Assembly: GCA_035623985.1 (NCBI GenBank)
Contig: DASPSJ010000022.1
Span: 6,323-70,322 of the forward strand
Origin: DAHUYF01 sp035623985
Lineage (GTDB): Bacteria > Pseudomonadota > Alphaproteobacteria > ATCC43930 > CGMCC-115725
Reading direction: 5' to 3'
DNA: 64,000 bases
Positions 57,826 to 64,000 of this stretch are shown here, piece by piece. Made by a program: the position numbers and the translations under genes. Positions within the stretch are counted from its first letter, which is position 1. Every line of letters starts with the position of its first letter. Below the pieces are notes generated by a model. The model made no database searches and was not told the DNA's origin. It worked only from the letters and a program-made list of their open reading frames with translations.

Positions 57826-59061
57826 CTACCGCTTGCCCGCCGGCAGCTTGTTGAAGGGCACGTCCTTGTCGGCGCGGAGATCGGCGGGCAATCCCAGCAC
57901 GCGCTCGGCGATGATGTTGCGCAGGATCTCGTCGCTGCCGCCCGCGATGCGCAAGGCCGGCGAATAGAGCAGCGCCTGCTGGAAAAGCGCTTGCGCCGGC
58001 ATCGCGTCGGGGTCGGTCATGATCCCGGCCATTTCCAGAAGGTCCATGCCGAAAGCGGCGATCTCCTGCAGCTTGGAGGCGCTGACGAGCTTGCCGATCG
58101 AGGCCTCGGGCCCGGGCGTCTCGCCGCGCGACAGCCGCGTCATGGTGCGGAACTTGGTATATCGGAGCCCTTGCGTCTTGACGTACCATTGCGCGAGCTG
58201 GTCGCGCACCGCGGCGTTCCTGATCGCCGGCCCGTCCTCGAGCTCGATGCTGCGCGCCAGCTCGAAGATCTCGCGGAAATCGGGGCCGGGCGCATCGCCC
58301 ACCGCCAGGCGCTCGTTCATCAAGGTGGTGAGCGCCACCTGCCAGCCCGCCCCCACCGGGCCGAGGCGCTGGCTGTCGGGAATGCGCACATCGGTGAAGA
58401 ACACCTCGTTGAAATGCGACTGGCCCGAGATCTGCTTGATCGGGCGGATGTCGATGCCCGGCGAGCTCATGCTGAGGAAGAAGAAGGTGAGGCCCTTGTG
58501 CTTCGGCACGGTGGGGTCGCTGCGCGCGACGAGGATGCCCCAATCGCTGTAATGCGCGCCCGAGGTCCAGATCTTCTGGCCGTTGACGATCCACTCCTCG
58601 CCCGATGTCTCGGCGCGGGTGCGCAGTCCCGCGAGATCGGAGCCGCCGGCGGGCTCGGAGAAGAGCTGGCACCAGATCTCCTTGCCCTCGAGCGCCGGCC
58701 GCGCGAAGCGCCGGCGCTGCTCGGGCGTTCCCCAACTGCACAGCGTCGGGATGCACATGCCGAGGCCGATCTCGAAGAAGCCGCGCGGGACGGCGTAGTG
58801 CGCCTCCTCCTGATTGTAGATCACTTGCTCGATCGGACTGCCGCCGCGCCCGCCCCACTCCTCGGGCCAGGCGATGCCGGCAAAGCCGGCGGCGTATTTG
58901 CGCGCCTGCCAGTCCTTGGCGCGTTCGAGCGCGCCGGGCGCGTTCTGGCCGGTGCGGTAGCCCTCGGCGCTGCCCGGCGTGCGCCGCTCGGCATTGGCGG
59001 CGAGGAAGTCTTTCACCCGGGCGCGGAACGCGGCCTCTTGCGGCGTGTCGTCGAAATCCAT
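57826..59061 (-). CDS. Acyl-CoA dehydrogenase (larger paralogue)
   Basis: A 411-residue flavin-dependent acyl-CoA dehydrogenase. Motifs: W-P-E-E-W-G-G-R-G-G-S near 65, Q-L-F-S-E-P-A-G-G-S-D-L-A-G-L near 131, Q-K-I-W-T-S-G-A near 158 and the C-terminal G-G-S-D-E-I-L-R-N. It introduces a double bond into an acyl-CoA using FAD. It follows the second dehydrogenase gene by 9 nt, and such pairs often form heteromeric enzymes for side chains or ring acids. It is the last gene of the operon. Confidence 0.92.
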   Translation of the reverse strand: MDFDDTPQEAAFRARVKDFLAANAERRTPGSAEGYRTGQNAPGALERAKDWQARKYAAGFAGIAWPEEWGGRGGSPIEQVIYNQEEAHYAVPRGFFEIGLGMCIPTLCSWGTPEQRRRFARPALEGKEIWCQLFSEPAGGSDLAGLRTRAETSGEEWIVNGQKIWTSGAHYSDWGILVARSDPTVPKHKGLTFFFLSMSSPGIDIRPIKQISGQSHFNEVFFTDVRIPDSQRLGPVGAGWQVALTTLMNERLAVGDAPGPDFREIFELARSIELEDGPAIRNAAVRDQLAQWYVKTQGLRYTKFRTMTRLSRGETPGPEASIGKLVSASKLQEIAAFGMDLLEMAGIMTDPDAMPAQALFQQALLYSPALRIAGGSDEILRNIIAERVLGLPADLRADKDVPFNKLPAGKR

Positions 59062-59070
59062 GATCGTCTC

Positions 59071-60216
59071 CTAAGGCGCGGCGCCGGTGGCGCCGTCGAG
59101 GCTGCTTTCGTTGCGCGCCTCGAGCTGCGCGATGAGCCGGTCCTTCCACGCCCGCGTCGAGCCCAAGGCCAGGCTCAGCAGCTTGGCGCGGCGGTAATAG
59201 AGGTGGCAGTCGAAGGCCCAGGTATAGCCCATGCCGCCATGGGTCTGGATGTTCTCCTTGGCGGCGAGATAGAAGGCGTCGCTGGCGGCGACCCGCGCGG
59301 TCGCCGCCGCCAGCGGCAGCTCCGGCGCGTCCTGCGACAACGCCCAGGCGCCGTAATAGGCGTTGGAGCGCGCCAGCTCGGTGGCGACATAGACGTCCGC
59401 GAGCTTGTGCTTGATCGCCTGGAACGAGCCGATCGGCCGGCCGAAGGCGTAGCGCTCGAGCGCATAGCCCTTGGCCATGTCGAGCGCCGCCTGCGCGCCG
59501 CCCACCTGCTCGAAGGCGAAGAGGACGGCGGCGCGGTCGAAGAGACGCTCGATGAGGCGCTCGCCCTCGCCGACGGCGCCGAGCGGCTCGGCGGCGGCGT
59601 CGCCGAAGACGAGGCGCGCATGGCCGCGCGAGGGATCGATGGTGGCGACGCGCTCGCGCGCAACGCCGGGCGCCCTGAGATCGACGATGAAGAGCGCGAG
59701 GCGCCGGTCGGCGCCGCGGGCGCCCACCACGGCGAAATCGGCGATCATGCCGTCCGGCACCGGCTCCTTGGTGCCGGACAGGCGGCCGCCGGCGACGGCG
59801 GCGGCAATCCGCTTCAAGCCGGGCGCCGTCGGCCCTTCGGCCAGCGCCAGCGTGCCGATGGCCTCGCCTTGGGCGAGCTTCGGCAGATAGCGCTCCTTCT
59901 GCGCGGCGCTGCCGGCGAGCAGGATCGCCTCGGCGGCGAGATAGGCCGTGGACGAGAACGCCACCGGCGCCAGGCTCGCGCCCAGCTCCTCCGCCAGCAC
60001 GCAGAGGCCGAGAGGACCGAGCCCGGCGCCGCCATAGGCTTCGGGAATGGCGGCGCCGATCCAGCCCATCTCGGCGATCTCGCGCCACAGCGCCGCGTCG
60101 TGGCCGGCATCGCTTTCGAGCACGCGGCGCGCTTCGGCGAGCGTGTTGCGCTCGGCGAGGAAGCGCCGCGCCTCCTCCCGCAACTGCTTCAGCTCGTCGG
60201 AGAAATCGAAGTTCAT
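59071..60216 (-). CDS. Acyl-CoA dehydrogenase (smaller paralogue)
   Basis: A 381-residue acyl-CoA dehydrogenase-fold protein. It starts F-S-D-E-L-K-Q-L-R-E-E-A and has E-A-Y-G-G-A-G-L-G, G-T-L-A-L-A-E-G and Y-A-F-G-R-P-I-G-S-F-Q-A-I-K. The end reads Q-T-H-G-G-M-G-Y-T-W. Active-site regions are less conserved than in its partner, as usual for the second member of heterotetrameric dehydrogenases. It begins 1 nt after the SDR stop. Confidence 0.9.
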   Translation of the reverse strand: MNFDFSDELKQLREEARRFLAERNTLAEARRVLESDAGHDAALWREIAEMGWIGAAIPEAYGGAGLGPLGLCVLAEELGASLAPVAFSSTAYLAAEAILLAGSAAQKERYLPKLAQGEAIGTLALAEGPTAPGLKRIAAAVAGGRLSGTKEPVPDGMIADFAVVGARGADRRLALFIVDLRAPGVARERVATIDPSRGHARLVFGDAAAEPLGAVGEGERLIERLFDRAAVLFAFEQVGGAQAALDMAKGYALERYAFGRPIGSFQAIKHKLADVYVATELARSNAYYGAWALSQDAPELPLAAATARVAASDAFYLAAKENIQTHGGMGYTWAFDCHLYYRRAKLLSLALGSTRAWKDRLIAQLEARNESSLDGATGAAP

Positions 60217-60217
60217 T

Positions 60218-60979
60218 TCAGAACTGCACGCGCTGGGTGGCGGCGCCGTCGATGATCAGATTGGCGCCGGTGATGAAGCTGGCGCGCGCGCTCGCCAGGA
60301 AGACGACGGCGTCGGCGACTTCCTCGGGCCGGGCCATGCGCTTCATCGGATTGCGCGCCAGCGCCGCCTTGAAGAATTCCGGCTGCTGCTGCTCGCGCTG
60401 ATGCCAGACGCCGCCCTTGAAATAGACCGTGCCGGGCGAGACCATGTTGACGCGGATGTTCTTGCCGGCGTGGTTCCTCGCCGTCGATTTCATATAGGGC
60501 ACCAGCGCCGCCTTCACCGCGTTATAGGGCCGGGTGGGACCCATGACCTCGACCGCGGCGATCGAGCCGATGATGACGACGGCGCCGCCGCCGGCTTTCT
60601 CCAACAACGGCAGCGCCGTGTCGACGCCGACCACCGTGCCCATGACGTCGATGTCGAAGCTCCTGCGCCAGGTCGCCTCGTCGGTCGCCACCGCCAGCGC
60701 GCTGACGTTGGACACGAAGATGTCGAGCCCGCCCAGCGCCGCGGCGGCGTCCGCGATCCAGCCGCGCAGCGCCGCCGTGTCGGCGACGTCCACCGGGCGG
60801 CCCCAGGCCCGGATGCCCTTGCGGCCGAGCGCCGTCACCGCCTCGTCGATCTGCTCGCGGTTGCGCGCGCAGATCGCGACGTCGGCGCCCTCCGCCGCCA
60901 GCAGCTCGGCGATGGCGCGACCGATGCCGCGCGTGCCGCCGGTGACGATCGCCTTCTTGCCCCTGAGCTCCAGATCCAC
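60218..60979 (-). CDS. SDR family oxidoreductase
   Basis: A 253-residue short-chain dehydrogenase: T-G-G-T-R-G-I-G (13-20), catalytic S139 and Y152-N-A-V-K156. The usual N-N-A-G is S-N-V-S here (90-93), a modest departure that may tune cofactor or substrate. It would oxidise a hydroxyacyl-CoA or alcohol in the same pathway. It sits between the enoyl-CoA hydratase and dehydrogenase genes in one operon. Confidence 0.88.
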   Translation of the reverse strand: MDLELRGKKAIVTGGTRGIGRAIAELLAAEGADVAICARNREQIDEAVTALGRKGIRAWGRPVDVADTAALRGWIADAAAALGGLDIFVSNVSALAVATDEATWRRSFDIDVMGTVVGVDTALPLLEKAGGGAVVIIGSIAAVEVMGPTRPYNAVKAALVPYMKSTARNHAGKNIRVNMVSPGTVYFKGGVWHQREQQQPEFFKAALARNPMKRMARPEEVADAVVFLASARASFITGANLIIDGAATQRVQF

Positions 60980-60991
60980 CGCTTCTCTCCT

Positions 60992-61780
60992 TCAGCGTCC
61001 CTTCCAGTCGGGCTTGCGCTTCTCGGCAAAGGCCTTGGGGCCTTCGACGCGGTCCTCGCTCTTGATGAGCGCCGCCACCGCCGGAAAATCGCGCTGCGCC
61101 TGATAGGCCGCGGCCATGCCGCCCACCATGTCGAGGCTGCGATAGACGGTCTCCTTCGAGGCGCGGATCGACATCGGCGAGCATTCCAGGATCAGCCCGG
61201 CCCAGCGCTTGGCCGCGGCGAGCGCCTCCCCTTCCGGCACCACCTCGTTGACGAAGCCCAGCTCCTTGCCTTCGCGCGCGCCGACGCGCCTGCCGGTGAG
61301 GATCATGCCCATCGCCTGCTTCAGCGGGATCATGCGCGGCAGGCGGTGCAGCCCGCCCGCCAGCGCGGCGAGCCCGACGCGCGGCTCCGGCAAGGCGAAG
61401 ACGGCGTTCTCGGCGGCGATGATGAGATCGCAGGCGAGCGCGGTCTCGAAGCCGCCGCCCATGGCGACGCCGTTCACCGCGGCGATCATCGGCTTCGTCA
61501 GCTCGAAGCGCTGGGTGATGCCGGCGAAGCCCGAGGCCGGATGGCCGACGGGATTGCCCGCCGCCTGGTATTTGAGGTCGTTGCCGGCGCAGAACGCCTT
61601 GTCGCCGGCGCCGGTGATGATGGCGATCCAAAGCTCGGGATCGGCGGCGAAGCCGTCGAACACCTCGCCCAGCTCGAAATTCGCCGGGCGATGCAGCGCG
61701 TTCATCACCTCGGGCCGGTTGAGGGTGACGATGAGCAGGCGCCCGTCGCGCTCGACGCGGCAAAATTGATACTCGGCCAA
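60992..61780 (-). CDS. Enoyl-CoA hydratase/isomerase family protein
   Basis: A 262-residue crotonase. The oxyanion-hole segment A-G-N-D-L-K (residues 65-70), G-G-G-F-E near 112 and F-A-L-P-E-P-R-V-G-L near 130 keep both glutamates used by hydratases, so it is likely an active hydratase. It hydrates an enoyl-CoA made by the dehydrogenases. It is the first gene of the four-gene operon with the SDR and the two dehydrogenases. Confidence 0.9.
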   Translation of the reverse strand: MAEYQFCRVERDGRLLIVTLNRPEVMNALHRPANFELGEVFDGFAADPELWIAIITGAGDKAFCAGNDLKYQAAGNPVGHPASGFAGITQRFELTKPMIAAVNGVAMGGGFETALACDLIIAAENAVFALPEPRVGLAALAGGLHRLPRMIPLKQAMGMILTGRRVGAREGKELGFVNEVVPEGEALAAAKRWAGLILECSPMSIRASKETVYRSLDMVGGMAAAYQAQRDFPAVAALIKSEDRVEGPKAFAEKRKPDWKGR

Positions 61781-61885
61781 GCTCTCCTCCCTTGTCGCGG
61801 TGTCGCCTTGTTGCCGCCAGTCTGCCCAACCGGCGGCGCGAGCGCAAATCCGGCGGAAGCGGACGCCGCGCCATGGCGGCGTGCG

Positions 61886-62851
61886 TCAGCCGATCGCGCG
61901 CCCTTGCGCCGGCGGGAAATCGACGGCGGCGGTGTTGCCGCCGCTGAGGATGACGGCAACGCGCTCGCCCGGCGCGGGGCGATAGCGGCCGGAGAGCAGC
62001 GCGGCATAGGCCGCGGCGCCGCCGGGCTCGAGGACGAGGCGTAGCCTGTCCCAGAGCGCGCGCTGGGCGGCGAGGATGGCGTCGTCCTCGACCAGCACGA
62101 CGCGCTCGACGAAAGCGCGTATCACCGGGAAGACGCGCTCGCCGACGCGCCGGGGCGCCAGCGAATCCGCGGCGATGCCGCCGGCCTCCGCGTCGACCGG
62201 GCGGCCCGCGGCGAGCGCGCGGCTCAAGGTCGGCGCCAGCCTGGGCTCGACGCCGATGACGCGGCGGCGGCCGCCATACCAGGCGGCGATTGCGCCGATG
62301 AGGCCGCCGCCGCCCACCGCCACGAGCACGCTATCGATCTCCGGCGCCTGGCGCTCGAGCTCGAGAGCGAGCGTGCCCTGGCCAAGCATGGTCTCCGCCT
62401 GATCGAAGGCGTGGATGGCGAGCGCGCCGCTCTCGGCGAGCCACTGCTCGCTCGCCGCCAGCGCGTCGGCATAGCGCTCGCCGGCGATGACGAGCTCGGC
62501 GCCGTAGTCGCGGATGCGCGCGATCTTGGCCGGAGAGGAAATGGCCGGCACGAAGATGCGCGCCGGGACCCCGCGCGAGCGCGCGGCAAAGGCCACCGCC
62601 GCGCCGTGATTGCCGCCCGACGCGGCGGCGACGCCGGCGGCGGGGACCTGCCGCAGCAGCAGATTGGCGAAGGCGCCCCGCGCCTTGAACGAGCCCGAAT
62701 GCTGCAACTGCTCGAGCTTGAGAAGGACCGCGCCGGCGTCGATGCCGAGCTCGGCGCCGGTGCAGGCGATGACCGGCGTCTGGCGAATATGCGGACGGAT
62801 CAGCGCCTCGGTCGCGGCGATGCGCGCGCGGTCGATCCCGTCCTCCGCCAT
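61886..62851 (-). CDS. Threonine dehydratase-like PLP enzyme
   Basis: A 321-residue fold-type II PLP enzyme. The PLP lysine K56 lies in S-G-S-F-K-A-R-G-A, followed by A-S-G-G-N-H-G and the phosphate-binding V-G-G-G-G-L-I-G. The length and lack of a C-terminal ACT domain point to a catabolic threonine/serine dehydratase or racemase. ATG 62851 was chosen for the GGAGG upstream. It is divergent from an ArsR regulator that may control it. Confidence 0.88.
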   Translation of the reverse strand: MAEDGIDRARIAATEALIRPHIRQTPVIACTGAELGIDAGAVLLKLEQLQHSGSFKARGAFANLLLRQVPAAGVAAASGGNHGAAVAFAARSRGVPARIFVPAISSPAKIARIRDYGAELVIAGERYADALAASEQWLAESGALAIHAFDQAETMLGQGTLALELERQAPEIDSVLVAVGGGGLIGAIAAWYGGRRRVIGVEPRLAPTLSRALAAGRPVDAEAGGIAADSLAPRRVGERVFPVIRAFVERVVLVEDDAILAAQRALWDRLRLVLEPGGAAAYAALLSGRYRPAPGERVAVILSGGNTAAVDFPPAQGRAIG

Positions 62852-62877
62852 GCCCGTGCCTCCGGCCAAGCCCACCC

Positions 62878-62917
62878 TTGACATATACTTCAGGACTTAG
62901 GAAATTTCCAATATGTC
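62878..62917 (+). promoter_or_regulatory. Promoter with nested palindromes at the ArsR start
   Basis: TTGACA (62878-62883), 17 bp, then GAAATT (62901-62906) would place the transcription start at or near the ATG (62913), giving a leaderless message. GGAAATTTCC (62900-62909) is a perfect palindrome over the -10 box, and GACATAT (62880-62886) pairs with ATATGTC (62911-62917). This suggests autorepression by the ArsR protein. Confidence 0.5.
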
Positions 62918-63215
62918 TATAGATCTGGCGTTGCGCGCCCTGTCCAGCGGGCGGCGGCGGCTCATCCTGGAATGGCTCAGGGATCCCGAGGCGCATTTCC
63001 CGCCGCAGCGCGACGGCGACCGCGTCAGGGACGGCGTTTGCGGCCTCTTCATCGCGCGCAAGCTCCGGGTGAGCCAGCCGACGGCGAGCTTGCATCTGAA
63101 GGTGCTGGCGCAGGCCGGGCTCATCCGCGCCAAGCGGATCAAGCAATGGACCTTCTACAAGCGCGACGAGACGCGCCTCCGCGCCATCAAGCGGACGATC
63201 CTGGCGAAAGTCTGA
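62913..63215 (+). CDS. ArsR-family transcriptional regulator
   Basis: A 100-residue winged-helix protein: L-R-A-L-S-S-G-R-R-R-L-I-L-E-W-L-R-D-P-E, recognition helix V-S-Q-P-T-A-S-L-H-L-K-V-L-A-Q-A-G-L, then a wing R-A-K-R-I-K-Q-W-T-F-Y-K-R. It is of the type that lacks metal-binding cysteine pairs (one Cys, in V-C-G-L), so it may respond to another signal. No ribosome-binding site precedes the ATG. It is divergent from the dehydratase and followed by the AhpD-like gene. Confidence 0.85.
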   Translation: MSIDLALRALSSGRRRLILEWLRDPEAHFPPQRDGDRVRDGVCGLFIARKLRVSQPTASLHLKVLAQAGLIRAKRIKQWTFYKRDETRLRAIKRTILAKV

Positions 63216-63257
63216 GCGCGGCCTGGACTGGCAACGGCGACGGGGAGGGAGGAAGAG

Positions 63258-63821
63258 ATGCGCGTGAGGGAGCCGCGGATTGCGCCGCTGGCGGAGCAGG
63301 ATTGGAGCGAGGAGCAGCGCGAGTTGCTGGCGGTGGTGACCCGCGGCAAGCCTGCGGCGAACGTCTTCGCGACGCTGGTGCGGCACCCCAAGCTGTTCAA
63401 GCGCTGGACGCCGTTCGGCGGCCATCTGCTGTTCGCCTCGAGCCTCGCGCCGCGCCAGCGCGAACTGCTGATCCTGCGCGCCGCCTGGCTCACCCGCGCC
63501 GAGTATGAATGGGGCCAGCACGTCGAGATCGCCAAGCGCGCCGGCCTCGGCGCCGACGAGATCGAGCGCGTCGCGGCCGGCCCCGCCGCCGCCGGGTGGA
63601 CGGAGGAGGAGGCGCTGCTACTGCGGGCGGCGGACGAGCTGTGGGAGGAGGCGTGCCTCAGCGAGGAAAGCTGGGCCGCGCTCAGCCGGCGGCTCAGCGA
63701 GACCCAGTTGATGGATCTCGTGTTCACGGTCGGGGCCTATGCGATGCTGGCGATGGCGCTGAACAGCTTCGGGGTTCAACGGGAGTCCGGCCTCGAGGGC
63801 TTTCCCGAAAGGAGCGGTTGA
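63258..63821 (+). CDS. Carboxymuconolactone decarboxylase family (AhpD-like) protein
   Basis: A 187-residue helical protein of the CMD family: P-K-L-F-K-R-W-T-P-F-G-G-H-L-L, L-A-P-R-Q-R-E-L-L-I-L-R-A-A-W-L and Y-E-W-G-Q-H-V-E-I-A. The AhpD C-x-x-C pair is absent, so a peroxidase-reductase role is unlikely. It may act as a decarboxylase-like or isomerase-like enzyme. It follows the ArsR gene by 42 nt and is probably co-transcribed; GGGAGGGAGG precedes ATG 63258. The remaining 179 bases of the window hold no recognisable gene. Confidence 0.85.
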   Translation: MRVREPRIAPLAEQDWSEEQRELLAVVTRGKPAANVFATLVRHPKLFKRWTPFGGHLLFASSLAPRQRELLILRAAWLTRAEYEWGQHVEIAKRAGLGADEIERVAAGPAAAGWTEEEALLLRAADELWEEACLSEESWAALSRRLSETQLMDLVFTVGAYAMLAMALNSFGVQRESGLEGFPERSG

Positions 63822-64000
63822 AGCCCCCCTTTCGGCTGAATGGTTATCCGATGCTGCCTAATTACGCATAACAGGCATGAGGGGAATTAGGACTAATCTG
63901 GTCCTTGAAAAGCGTCGCCGGCGGTGCCATTTTTGAGACGCCAGGCGCAGCGGCGTGGCCCTTTCCCGCGTTCTCACCCCTGACCGTCCCCGGCTCCCGC

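Noticed and set aside
1..64000. CRISPR arrays, tRNA, rRNA and classical insertion sequences
   Set aside because: Looked for regularly spaced repeats, tRNA-like cloverleaf ends and transposase-type proteins; none was convincing. The only recombinase is the tyrosine integrase at 56710-57621.

Overview
The window is GC-rich and densely packed. Gene families such as PAS_5-type PAS proteins, the short XRE regulators that read FQQVQKYERG, PQQ/cytochrome oxidative enzymes and many molybdo-hydroxylase and CoA-degradation genes suggest a free-living alphaproteobacterium of the Hyphomicrobiales/Rhodospirillales/Reyranella kind. This is inferred from content only; no rRNA or tRNA gene was seen.

Layout. 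1-4.5 kb: sugar-nucleotide and heptose-type surface polysaccharide genes (epimerase end, B12/radical SAM enzyme, nucleotidyltransferase, GHMP kinase, glycosyltransferase). 4.5-18 kb: catabolic block with a cupin, two form-II CoxL-like molybdoenzyme subunits, a ThDP enzyme, two amidohydrolases, an aryl-acid AMP ligase and an SDR. Two of its operons share a 13-bp operator-like palindrome, one copy lying beside a TetR gene. 18-21 kb: a duplicated two-gene module (small basic protein plus divergent XRE regulator), each copy with an FNR/FixK-like box at the same place. 21-32.8 kb: binding protein, Hsp20 pair, PAS protein, MBL-fold enzyme, haem/propeller protein, rhomboid, YhhQ, PyrE and a sterol desaturase-like protein. 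33-42.2 kb: HerA-type ATPase, MFS exporter with an attenuator-like leader, a Tse2-like putative toxin with partner gene, and a TetR-RND efflux operon. 42.2-51.9 kb: retropepsin pair, cytochromes, transporter, HD protein with a decayed duplicate, methyltransferase, histone-like protein and HU, benzoylformate decarboxylase-like enzyme, sorbosone dehydrogenase-like protein and dihaem cytochrome c. 57.8-63.8 kb: an acyl-CoA degradation operon, a threonine dehydratase-like enzyme, an ArsR regulator and a carboxymuconolactone decarboxylase-like protein.

The most unusual part is a 5.9-kb island (51.9-57.8 kb) inserted in the 3' end of the dihaem cytochrome c gene. It is bounded by imperfect 32-bp direct repeats, and the right copy contains a classic tyrosine-recombinase core (8-bp arms around a 6-bp spacer). 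Inside are a tyrosine recombinase and two convergent AT-richer genes: a 1137-aa Mrr-like nuclease/STAND NTPase resembling Avs antiphage proteins, and a glycosyltransferase. The two genes are enclosed by a perfect 21-bp inverted repeat that spans both start codons and the integrase stop codon, so inversion of the 4.5-kb cassette would be seamless and would exchange which gene follows the integrase. This looks like a candidate switchable defence/surface-modification cassette.

Other notable items: a 78-bp fragment of the haem/propeller gene reused as the start of a 65-codon frame (5 mismatches), a gene interrupted by one amber codon, a decayed HD-domain paralogue, and dispersed three-way-junction palindromes.
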